Below are positions 17,445 to 25,278 of a stretch of DNA of 64,000 bases, one piece after another; the first letter of the stretch is position 1, and each line of letters starts with the position of its first letter. A program made the position numbers and the translations under genes. Location: contig NZ_JBOHGB010000002.1 of assembly GCF_050699935.1 (NCBI RefSeq), forward strand, positions 99,165-163,164. The letters are read 5' to 3'. This stretch comes from Actinophytocola sp050699935. Its GTDB lineage: Bacteria; Actinomycetota; Actinomycetes; Mycobacteriales; Pseudonocardiaceae. The notes beneath the pieces were generated by a model. The model saw only the letters and a program-made list of their open reading frames with translations. It did not search any database and was not told the DNA's origin.

Positions 17445-19343
17445 GTGAAATCGACAGTCAAGGCACCGGACCACCAGCCGTCCGAGCGCGACGCGTCACC
17501 CGCCGAGAGCGCCGACGGGCCGCACAGCCCGCTGCGCTGGCTCGACCAGGTGGCCGAGGCGATCCTCGGCGTGGCGATCCTCGCCGAGCTGGTGCTGCTG
17601 TTCGGCAACACGATCGCCCGCTGGATCGGTGGCCGGGAGTATGCGTGGACCTACGAGGTCGCGCAGCTGGCGCTCACCATCATGATGTTCGTCGGCGGGC
17701 CGGTCGCCTACCGGCACGGGCTGCATATCGCGGTACGGGTGCTGCTCGACCGGCTGCCCGAGCGCGTGCGCCTGGTCTGCGAGAGTGTGTCGAACTGGCT
17801 GCTGGTCGCGATCGGCGTCGTCGGCACGGTCATCTCGATTCCGGTGCTCGTCGACGAGTGGACGGTGCAGACCCAGTTGCTCGGCTGGCCGCAGGCGGTG
17901 TTCATCGTGCCGGCCACGGTCGGCATGGCGATGATTGCGGTGTTCGGCCTCGAGCGCGCGTGGCAGGGCCTCGCCTCACTACGGGTCGGTGTGCCGGTGG
18001 CCGTCGTGGTCGTGCTGGTCGCCAACACGCGCGAGCTGTGGGTCTACAACATCACGCTGACGGCGCTGCTGGTGGCCTCGCTCGTCGTGTTCGTCGCCCT
18101 GCTGCTCATCGGCACGCCGATCGCGTTCGTGCTGGCGGCCGTGCCGATCACCTACCTGTTCCTCACCGGGGCAGCGCCGACGTCCACCGTCATCCTGCGC
18201 ATGGAGGACAGCACCCAGGACATCGTGCTGCTCGCGATCCCGTTCTTCATCCTCGCCGGGTCCCTCATGTCGACCGGCGGCCTCGCCAGCCGCCTGTCCC
18301 GGCTCGTCCACTCGCTCGTCGGGCACTTCCGGGGCGGCCTGTACTACGTGGTCGTCATATTCATGTTCCTGTTCTCCGGGCTGTCCGGCTCGAAGGCCGC
18401 GGACATGGCCGCGGTCGGCCGGACGCTCAGCGACCCGCTCGACCGCGCGGGTTACGACCGGCGGGAGGCGACCGCGTGCCTCGCGGCGTCCGGCGCCATG
18501 TACGAAACGATCCCGCCGAGTATCGCGCTGCTGGTGCTGGGCTCGGTGACGGGGCTGTCGATCTCCTCGCTCTTCCTCGCCGGCATCGTCCCGGCCGCCG
18601 TACTCGCCATCGTCATGATGACCGTGATCTTCCTGCGGGTGCGCCACTCCGGCATGCCGAAGCTGGCCCGGCCGTCCTGGCGAGAGCGCGGTGGCGCGGT
18701 GTGGACGGGCATCCCCGCGCTGCTGCTGCCGGTGATCCTCATCGGCGGCATCCTCGGCGGGATCGGCTCCCCCACCGAGGTGTCGTCGTTCGGCGTGATC
18801 TACGGGCTGCTCGCCGGCCTGGTCCTGGAACGGAAGGCGACGCTGCGTGGGTTTTGGTCCTCGGTCAAGGAAACCGCCGCACTGACAGGCATGATCCTGT
18901 TCGTCGTCAGCGCGGCCAGCTCGTTCGCCTGGATCCTGACGATCTCCGGCGTGCCCCAGGCACTCGGCTCCGTCGTATCCAGCCTTGACGGCCACCCGAC
19001 GATCTTCGTCCTGTTGTCCGTGGTGCTGCTGGTGATCATGGGGGCCGTCCTCGAAGGACTGCCCGCGATCATCATCTTCGCTCCCCTGCTGATCCCGGTC
19101 GCCACCGCCATGGGGATCGACCCGCTGCACTACGGGATCGTCCTCGTGCTCGCGATGGGACTCGGGTTCTTCATGCCCGGCGTCGGCGTCGGCTCCTACA
19201 TCGCCTGCGGCATCATGCGCACCGATATCGAGTCGGTGTCCAAGCCGCTGCTTCGTTACGAGGTGGCCCTGTTCGTCGGCCTCCTTCTCCTCGCTCTCGT
19301 CCCGGTGATCACGCTCGCCCTGCCGCGGCTGGTGCTGGGCTGA
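17445..19343 (+). CDS. TRAP transporter, fused small (DctQ) and large (DctM) membrane subunits
   Basis: This 632-residue protein starts at GTG 17445. After about 35 polar residues come four membrane helices with the DctQ signature (TYEVAQLALTIMMFVGGPVA, HGLHIAV). From about residue 190 it continues as a DctM domain with about 12 helices, including IPFFILAGSLMSTGGLASRL, FSGLSGSKAADMAAVG and AFGVIYGLL-like re-entrant segments. TRAP importers use ion gradients and a binding protein. The binding protein follows at 19370. Fusion of Q and M is known in the family. The product likely takes up a carboxylated or cyclic amide compound. Confidence 0.9.
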   Translation: MKSTVKAPDHQPSERDASPAESADGPHSPLRWLDQVAEAILGVAILAELVLLFGNTIARWIGGREYAWTYEVAQLALTIMMFVGGPVAYRHGLHIAVRVLLDRLPERVRLVCESVSNWLLVAIGVVGTVISIPVLVDEWTVQTQLLGWPQAVFIVPATVGMAMIAVFGLERAWQGLASLRVGVPVAVVVVLVANTRELWVYNITLTALLVASLVVFVALLLIGTPIAFVLAAVPITYLFLTGAAPTSTVILRMEDSTQDIVLLAIPFFILAGSLMSTGGLASRLSRLVHSLVGHFRGGLYYVVVIFMFLFSGLSGSKAADMAAVGRTLSDPLDRAGYDRREATACLAASGAMYETIPPSIALLVLGSVTGLSISSLFLAGIVPAAVLAIVMMTVIFLRVRHSGMPKLARPSWRERGGAVWTGIPALLLPVILIGGILGGIGSPTEVSSFGVIYGLLAGLVLERKATLRGFWSSVKETAALTGMILFVVSAASSFAWILTISGVPQALGSVVSSLDGHPTIFVLLSVVLLVIMGAVLEGLPAIIIFAPLLIPVATAMGIDPLHYGIVLVLAMGLGFFMPGVGVGSYIACGIMRTDIESVSKPLLRYEVALFVGLLLLALVPVITLALPRLVLG

Positions 19344-19369
19344 ACCGCCCACATTTCGGAGGTATGGAC

Positions 19370-20422
19370 ATGACAACACAACTCGCGCGGCGCCGGATCG
19401 CCGGCCTACTCGCCTGTGTCTCGATCACCGCGATGGTGGCGACCGCGTGTAGCGGGGCGACGCCTACCCGCGACTCGAGCGGCTCAGGAGGCGACGGTCA
19501 GGCGGTAACGCTGCGCCTCGCGAGCGCGTTGCCGGACACGGACTCCACGACGGTCGCGTTGAAGGAGGCCGCGAAGACCATCCACGACGAGACCCAGGGC
19601 CGGGTCACGCTGCAGATCTTCCCCAACGGCCAGCTCGGCACCGTGAGCGGCACGTTCGACCAGCTCCGCAGTGGCAGCGTCGACATGATCATCCAGAACC
19701 CGTCGAACACCGCGGCACTGCTGCCCGAGGTCGGCGTGTTCGCCGCGCCGTACCTGTTCAGCTCCAACGAAGGCGCGTACCAGGCCTGGCAGAGCGACGC
19801 GGGCCAGCAGATCGTCGCGGACTTCAAGAACAAGCTCGGCCTGGTGGCGTTCCCGCCGTGGAACTTCGGCACGTGGCAGATCTACACGGCGAGGAAGGCG
19901 GTCAACTCCTGCGCCGACATGAAGGGCCTGAAGATGCGGGTGCCGCCGTCGCCGATCCTCAGCAAGTTCTTGTCCGGGTGCGGCGCCAACCCGGTGCAGA
20001 TGGACGTCTCGCAGGCGTTCCTCGGGCTGCAGACCGGTTCGGTCAGTGGGCTGCCGCTGCCGCTGAACACCATCACCGGGTTCAACTTCCAGCAGCTCGT
20101 GACTGATGCGTCGATGGTGAACTTCCTGCATGACGTGATCAACCCGATCATCAGCCAGAAGTCTTGGGACAAGGTGTCCGAGGAGGACCAGAAGGTGTTC
20201 ACCGACGCGATGGAGCAGGCGCGCAACGCCAACAACGATCTGCTGGCCGAGGCGGAGACCACGGCGCGGCAGAAGCTCCTCGACGCCGGGGTCGAGATCC
20301 AGGAGCACCCGGACATCACGCAGTTCAAGCAGGCGGCGGAGCGCACCATCGAGAGCTTCGTCGACCAGTGGGGCGGCCAGGAGCGCATCGACGCGCTCCG
20401 CGAGGCCGGCAACGCGTCCTGA
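19370..20422 (+). CDS. TRAP transporter substrate-binding lipoprotein, DctP type
   Basis: This 350-residue protein has a lipoprotein signal peptide with the lipobox VATAC at about residue 27. The mature part has DctP features: LRLASALPDTDSTT, FPNGQLG, the arginine segment GLKMRVPPSP and QMDVSQAFLGLQTG. The arginine in KMRV normally binds the ligand's carboxylate, so the solute is probably an organic acid. I chose ATG 19370 because GGAGG (19358-19362) lies 7 bases before it; ATG 19364 is too close. It follows its membrane subunit by 26 bases. Confidence 0.92.
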   Translation: MTTQLARRRIAGLLACVSITAMVATACSGATPTRDSSGSGGDGQAVTLRLASALPDTDSTTVALKEAAKTIHDETQGRVTLQIFPNGQLGTVSGTFDQLRSGSVDMIIQNPSNTAALLPEVGVFAAPYLFSSNEGAYQAWQSDAGQQIVADFKNKLGLVAFPPWNFGTWQIYTARKAVNSCADMKGLKMRVPPSPILSKFLSGCGANPVQMDVSQAFLGLQTGSVSGLPLPLNTITGFNFQQLVTDASMVNFLHDVINPIISQKSWDKVSEEDQKVFTDAMEQARNANNDLLAEAETTARQKLLDAGVEIQEHPDITQFKQAAERTIESFVDQWGGQERIDALREAGNAS

Positions 20423-20439
20423 GCAGGAGGAGACCACGA

Positions 20440-21840
20440 ATGGCCGAGGTCGATCTGAGAATCGCCGGGGGCAAGGTTTTCCTGCCCAGCAGCGGGTTGT
20501 CTGATGTGGACATACTGGTGCGGGGCGAGGTGATCACCGGTCTGGTGGGCCGGGACTTCGCCACACCCGGGGCCGAGGTGCTGGACGCGGGCGGCGCGTG
20601 GGTGCTGCCCGGCGCCATCGACGCGCACGTCCACCTGGGTAAGGACATCACGGTGCCGCAGGACACCGAGGACGCGAGCCTCGAGTCGCACGCCGCCGCG
20701 CTCGGCGGGGTCACCTCGCAGCTCGGCTACCTGATGATGCCGGTGCCCTACACCGAGGTGTTCGAGCAGGCCAGGTCGGTGATGACCAACTCGATCATCG
20801 ACTACGGCTTTCACTTCTGCCTGGTCACACCGGAACAGGTGGCCCAGATTCCGGTCTACATCAAGGAGTTCGGCGTCTCGTCGTTCAAGTTCTTCATGAA
20901 CTTCCGCGGCAACGAAGGCGCCTATCTCAGCCTGCCCGGCAACGACGACGGGTTCCTCTACGACCTGCTGCGGACGGTCGCCGAGAACGGCGCGATGGCC
21001 AACCCGCACGCGGAGAACATCGAGATCGTGTGGCGGCTGCGCGAGCAGGGCTTCGCTCCCGACCTGCCGCCGCTGCGCCTGTGGTACGAGACGCGGCCGC
21101 CGTTCGTCGAGGCCGAGGCCGAGCAGCGGGTCGCCTACCTGTCCCGTGTCCTCGGCGCGTCGATGTACGCCGTTCACGTGACGTGCGGCGAGGCGCTCGA
21201 CGTCCTGCTGCGCGAGAAGCAGCGCTACGACAACATCTTCGTCGAGACCTGCCCGCACTACCTGACCCACGACGTCGACTCACCGGTCGGACTGTTCGGC
21301 AAGGTCAACCCGCCGCTTCGCGAGCGCACGGACTCCGACGCGCTGTGGGCGGCGCTGCGCGACGGGTGGATCGACGTCGTCGGTTCGGACCACGTACCGA
21401 GGCACTTCTCCAAGAAGGCGCCGGACATCTGGAAGGCCACCGCCGGGTTCCCGGGCCTGCAGACGCTGCTGCCGGTGACCATCGACGGGGCCACCCGGCG
21501 CAACATCCCACTCGCGTCCGTCGTGCGGGCCACCGCGGAGCGGCCGGCGCAACTGTTCGGCATGTACCCGCGCAAGGGCGTGATCGCGGTGGGCTCCGAC
21601 GCCGACCTCGCGATCGTCGACCCGACCGCCGCAATGACTGTCGCGCGCGAGGACCAGGCGAGCGGGGGCGGCTACTCGATCTGGGAGGGCCACGAGCTGA
21701 GCTGCTCGGTGCGGCACACGGTCAATCGCGGCACGGTGCTGGTCCGGGACGGCAAGCTCACCGGCTCCGGCGCCGGGCAGTACCTGTCCCGCCCGGTCAG
21801 CGGCGCGGCCGCGCTCGAGTCGGCGAGGGTGGACCGATGA
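20440..21840 (+). CDS. Hydantoinase/dihydropyrimidinase-like cyclic amidohydrolase
   Basis: This 466-residue protein is a binuclear metal amidohydrolase. Ligands are HVH (His63, His65), the carboxylated-lysine position Lys150 (SSFKFFMNF), His190 (NPHAEN), His246 (YAVHVT) and Asp317 (VVGSDHVPR). The family opens cyclic amide rings such as hydantoins, dihydropyrimidines and dihydroorotate. ATG 20440 follows GCAGGAGGAG. The next gene overlaps it (ATGA) and encodes an isochorismatase-fold amidase, so the pair could open a ring and then remove the carbamoyl group. The substrate is imported by the TRAP system upstream. Confidence 0.88.
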   Translation: MAEVDLRIAGGKVFLPSSGLSDVDILVRGEVITGLVGRDFATPGAEVLDAGGAWVLPGAIDAHVHLGKDITVPQDTEDASLESHAAALGGVTSQLGYLMMPVPYTEVFEQARSVMTNSIIDYGFHFCLVTPEQVAQIPVYIKEFGVSSFKFFMNFRGNEGAYLSLPGNDDGFLYDLLRTVAENGAMANPHAENIEIVWRLREQGFAPDLPPLRLWYETRPPFVEAEAEQRVAYLSRVLGASMYAVHVTCGEALDVLLREKQRYDNIFVETCPHYLTHDVDSPVGLFGKVNPPLRERTDSDALWAALRDGWIDVVGSDHVPRHFSKKAPDIWKATAGFPGLQTLLPVTIDGATRRNIPLASVVRATAERPAQLFGMYPRKGVIAVGSDADLAIVDPTAAMTVAREDQASGGGYSIWEGHELSCSVRHTVNRGTVLVRDGKLTGSGAGQYLSRPVSGAAALESARVDR

Positions 21841-22514
21841 ACGCACCCTGGACACCCGCGGTCGACGCGGAGGTCGAGCGCCGGTACGCCGCCGCCGGGT
21901 TCGGCAGGCCGATCGGGCTGGGCGAGCGGCCAGCCCTGCTAGTGATCGATGTCCAGTACCGCACCGTCGGGAACACACCGAAGCCGTTCGACGAGGCGCT
22001 CGGGGACTACACCACGGCATGCGGCAAGGTCGGCTGGGACGCGGTCGCAAACATCACGCCGGTCGTAGCGCTCTTCCGCGAGCGCGGCTGGCCGGTGATC
22101 TACCCGCACGTGGCGCCGAAAGGCGCCCACGACGCGGGCAGGCTGGGTGCGAAGGTGCCGGCGATCATGGACATCCCCGCGAAGGGCTACGAATTCGTAG
22201 CGGACATCGCGCCCACCGAGTCCGACCTGCTGATCCCGAAGAAGCACCCGAGCGCCTTCTTCGCCACTCCCCTGGTCAGCCACCTCGTCGACCTGGGCGT
22301 CGACACCCTGGTGATCACCGGTTGCACGACGAGCGGGTGCATCCGGTCCTCGACCGTGGACGCGTTCGCGTACAACTTCCGGGTCCTGGTGCCGCACGAC
22401 GCCTGCTACGACCGCGCCGAGGTGATCCACCAAGTCAACCTGTTCGACATCGGCCAGAAGTACGCCGACGTGATGAGCACCGCGGAGGCCATCGAGACGC
22501 TGCGCTCCACCTAA
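21837..22514 (+). CDS. Isochorismatase-family cysteine hydrolase (N-carbamoylsarcosine amidase-like)
   Basis: This 225-residue protein has the catalytic triad of the family: Asp38 (LLVIDVQ), Lys135 or 136 (IPKKHPSAFF) and the nucleophile Cys168 in TGCTTSGCIRSS. The N-terminal extension before RPALLVID resembles N-carbamoylsarcosine amidase and related ureidohydrolases. ATG 21837 overlaps the hydantoinase stop. Releasing ammonia and CO2 from a carbamoyl product is the expected role. It is the last gene of the operon; 22515 onward is degenerate. Confidence 0.87.
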   Translation: MNAPWTPAVDAEVERRYAAAGFGRPIGLGERPALLVIDVQYRTVGNTPKPFDEALGDYTTACGKVGWDAVANITPVVALFRERGWPVIYPHVAPKGAHDAGRLGAKVPAIMDIPAKGYEFVADIAPTESDLLIPKKHPSAFFATPLVSHLVDLGVDTLVITGCTTSGCIRSSTVDAFAYNFRVLVPHDACYDRAEVIHQVNLFDIGQKYADVMSTAEAIETLRST

Positions 22515-22590
22515 GCATGTGAGTCCGAGTCGACATCAAGCGCGACCGGGTGTCGACCCGCACGGCCACAAAAGCCAAGCGAACCATGTA

Positions 22591-22743
22591 ATGCGGGCCA
22601 GCGCCGAGGCCACGACACAGACCCGGCAGCGAATCCTGCGTGCCGCGTTCGATCTGTCCATGGAGAAGATGCCAGACAACCTCGATGGCGCCGTGCCTTC
22701 GCTCTCCCTGACGATCTTCCCAACTCGGGCCACGCCCGCCTAG
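22591..22743 (+). pseudogene. TetR family regulator remnant (first helix only)
   Basis: ATG 22591 opens a frame with ATTQTRQRILRAAFDLSMEK, the start of a TetR DNA-binding domain, but the helix-turn-helix and ligand domain are missing and the frame ends at 22743. It opens a 1.3-kb zone of broken CoA-ester genes. Confidence 0.5.
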
Positions 22744-23269
22744 ATCCCGGTCTCCAGGGACTCCTCCACACAACGGGGCTTGGCACCGTTCGACCCCGTC
22801 GATAGGGGTCAGTTCTCAGGCGTCGCCAACAACGTCAAAACTCCCAGGTGGTAGCCCTGGCCGTCCAACCTTGACACGGTAGTGGTCAGTGGGCCCCGAA
22901 CTGAGACTGGACGTGCACGGCCATCACGTCCAGTCCGTAGCACTCGGTGCGGCTGTCGGTGCGGTTCAGCGAGTGAATGCGGCTGATCGGGGACCGGTCA
23001 CCCACCACACGGCCCCACCGTCGACCCGCGCACAACATGCCCACGAGCACCCAACGACCGGCCTGGGGACATCGCCGCATCCCGACCGTGCAGACTAACG
23101 ACTTCGACCTGGGTCCTCGCCGCCGGAGTGGCGAGGAACTCGCTGATCGGGCCGATGTCGTTGGAACATCACCGCGGCGGAGTACGTGGCGCAATCGGTG
23201 CGGCGATGGCGCGGGTCGCGCTTCGCCGAACTCCGGGACGACCATGCAATCCCGACAGCGGCGCGGCGG
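22744..23269. other. No recognisable gene
   Basis: Several short frames are open on both strands, but none shows a motif, a convincing start or a family match by eye. The stretch lies between gene remnants and is probably decayed coding DNA. Confidence 0.5.
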
Positions 23270-23480
23270 GCTCGGGAACCGCAGATACACCACCTCACCC
23301 ACCATTGCGGGCACGGCGTTGCCCCTCACTCCACGGTCACCGTGACGTGGTACCGCACGGAGCCGTCATCCGACCTCGGGCTCGAACGATTCGACCATGC
23401 AGACGAGTCTCCGAACCGACCGGCACCGGTGAGGTGAGGTGCAGTCGTTCCAAGCCGTAGTTGACGCCGAATCTCGCGTC
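23270..23480 (-). pseudogene. MaoC-like hydratase remnant
   Basis: On the minus strand three frames in succession give FGVNYGLERLHLTSPVPVGS, then SVRYHVTVTVE, then AMVGEVVYLRF. These are consecutive C-terminal blocks of an R-specific enoyl-CoA hydratase-type MaoC protein. At least two frameshifts separate them and the catalytic N-terminal half is absent. Confidence 0.55.
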
Positions 23481-23800
23481 GGCTACCACCATGAGCTGTG
23501 TCGGACAGACGGACGTGCACGAGATACCGCTCCGCGTGGCCGGCGCAGGAACACCGGCGCTTCGTGCCGTTCACGACGTAGTGGTCACCGTCGAGGCGGG
23601 CGGACGTGCGGAGATCGGTCGCCGCGGAGCCGGCCCTCGGAGATGGACACGGCCATCGGCGCTTCGCCGGCGACGATTGGCCGCAGGAACCGCTCCTGCT
23701 GTTCCCGGGTGCCGAGCAGCCCGACCACCCGTGCCGGGCCGGTGTTGGCCTCGAAGACCTGGAATGCCGCGATCTGGGTGTGCGGGGGCGCTTCGGTCGT
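23481..23800 (-). pseudogene. Acyl-CoA dehydrogenase remnant
   Basis: The minus strand reads IAAFQVFEANTGPARVVGLL, GTREQQERFLRPIVAGEAP and MAVSISE in one frame, then ATDLRTSARLDGDHYVVNGT in another. This is the substrate and FAD-binding middle part of an acyl-CoA dehydrogenase. The N- and C-terminal thirds are missing and the glycine-rich loop is damaged. It sits just upstream of the MaoC remnant on the same strand, so the two were probably one operon. Confidence 0.65.
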
Positions 23801-23810
23801 CCGGAGGGCA

Positions 23811-23918
23811 GTGGCGCAGGCCGTGGTCTGGCTGTGCTCGGACGCCGCAACCTACGTGAACGGCACCTGCCTCGTCATCGACGGAACATGGACAGCGGCA
23901 GGCGGCCCGCGCCTCTGA
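23811..23918 (+). pseudogene. SDR dehydrogenase remnant (last 35 residues)
   Basis: The frame ending at 23918 reads AVVWLCSDAATYVNGTCLVI then DGTWTA, the standard C-terminal end of a short-chain dehydrogenase. Nothing upstream in this frame resembles the rest. From 23919 to 24125 I see no gene. Confidence 0.55.
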
Positions 23919-24125
23919 CGAACCCTCGTTACTTACTGCGAGCCAGCGGCAAATCGAGCCGGCGGTCGCCCGCGCCGGAGACTCCGTGAGCTACTGCGGC
24001 ATTCGCGCCGGCCCCATAGGACTAGCCCAAACATCTTAGCCGGTCGGCTCAACGGTCGGGACGTGGCCAGCATCACAGCTTCCCGAGCAGTCTCCACATA
24101 GGACCCACGACGGTCCAATTGCTAC

Positions 24126-24173
24126 TTGACGGCGTCGAGGACAGCGGTCACTATACTGACCGGACAGTTCAGT
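24126..24173 (+). promoter_or_regulatory. Candidate promoter and operator of the B12-mutase cluster
   Basis: TTGACG (24126-24131) and TATACT (24152-24157) are promoter-like, though the 20-base spacer is long. ACTGACCGGACAGTTCAGT (24155-24173) is an imperfect palindrome with perfect outer arms ACTGA/TCAGT that overlaps the -10 box. It is a good candidate for binding by the cluster's TetR protein (gene at 40811). The start codon of the first gene lies 60 bases further on. Confidence 0.45.
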
Positions 24174-24233
24174 TTGGGCCCACTCGCTCCGTTCCACCTC
24201 AGTGCCTCCCCGGCGTATATCAAGGGTGATGTC

Positions 24234-25241
24234 ATGATCAAAACTGCGAACCGTCGCCGCAGGCTGGCTCTCGCTGCTGGTGCGATGTGCCTGGCCCTGG
24301 TGGCCTCGTGCGGCTCCCCCAGCGACTCCGGGGCCAGCTCGACCGACTGGGTGATGGGCACCGCGCCGCCCGGCGGGACCTACTACGAACTCGGGTCGGC
24401 AACCGCTGAGGTGGTGGCCGACTACGTGAAGGATCTCAACATCAACGTTCGCGTCTCGGCCGGGTCGAACGCCGAGAACGCAGAGCTCCTGCTGGCAGGC
24501 GATATCGAACTCGGCTGGATGAGCGCTCCCACCTTCCGTGAATTGCAGGCCTCTGGCAAGGACACCGGCAAACTACAGGTGGTGTTCAACGCGTATCCGA
24601 GCGTCATGCACTGGCTGGTCCGAGCGGACTCCGGAATCAGCAGCCCCGCCGACTGGCGCGGAAAGCCGGTGGCCGTGGGCAATCCGGAAACGGGCATGGA
24701 GGTCACCAACAAGGAGCTGCTCGATGCTGGCTGGGGCATCTCCTTCGACGACATCGAGGCGAAGAACCTGCACGTTGAACCGGGCCTGCAGGCCATCAAG
24801 GACGGGAACGTGCAGGCGATCGGCATCCCCACCGGGGTTCCGCTCGCGACCTTGCTGGAGACCAGCAGGCTGGTGGACCTGGAGTTGCTCTCGTTGAGCG
24901 AGGACGATATCGCCAAGATCCGCGAGACTTATCCCGAGTGGGCCGAGTACACGATCCCCGCGTCGGCGTACCCGGAGATCAAGATGGAGAGCCGAACGGT
25001 CGCCAAGGGTTCTTACCTGGTCACCCACGACGGCGTCGACCAGGAAATGATCTACCAGTACACGAAGGCGCTCTACGAGCACCTGGAAGAACTGGCCGAG
25101 TTGCACAGCACCGGCAAGCAGTTCAGCGCTGAGTACGCGGTGAGCGCGCTCGACTACCTCGATGAGGTCGGCGTCGAATTCGCGCCGGGAGCCGCCCGCT
25201 ACTTCAAGGAAATCGGGGCCATGCCACGCGGCGCGGAATAG
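24234..25241 (+). CDS. TAXI-family TRAP transporter substrate-binding lipoprotein
   Basis: This 335-residue protein has a lipoprotein signal with lipobox LVASC (Cys26). The mature part is of the TAXI (TRAP-associated extracytoplasmic immunogenic) type: WVMGTAPPGGTYYELGSATA, RVSAGSNAENAELLLAGDIE and GKPVAVGNPETGMEVTNKEL. ATG 24234 lies behind AAGGGTGATG. It opens the large catabolic cluster and pairs with the fused TRAP permease 37 bases downstream. TAXI receptors bind carboxylates such as glutamate, 2-oxoglutarate or fumarate, which fits a dicarboxylate-like substrate for the mutase. Confidence 0.92.
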   Translation: MIKTANRRRRLALAAGAMCLALVASCGSPSDSGASSTDWVMGTAPPGGTYYELGSATAEVVADYVKDLNINVRVSAGSNAENAELLLAGDIELGWMSAPTFRELQASGKDTGKLQVVFNAYPSVMHWLVRADSGISSPADWRGKPVAVGNPETGMEVTNKELLDAGWGISFDDIEAKNLHVEPGLQAIKDGNVQAIGIPTGVPLATLLETSRLVDLELLSLSEDDIAKIRETYPEWAEYTIPASAYPEIKMESRTVAKGSYLVTHDGVDQEMIYQYTKALYEHLEELAELHSTGKQFSAEYAVSALDYLDEVGVEFAPGAARYFKEIGAMPRGAE

Positions 25242-25278
25242 ATCCGGTCGCCGGCACGTGGGGAGGAGGGTTCCTTTC

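Noticed and set aside
17979..19379. Long minus-strand frame (466 codons) inside the TRAP gene
   Set aside because: It is antisense to a clear DctQM protein and has repetitive charged composition with no domain.
24174..24233. Possible cobalamin riboswitch before the B12-mutase cluster
   Set aside because: Only 60 bases separate the operator from the start codon and I see no B12-box-like sequence; the mutase is also far downstream.
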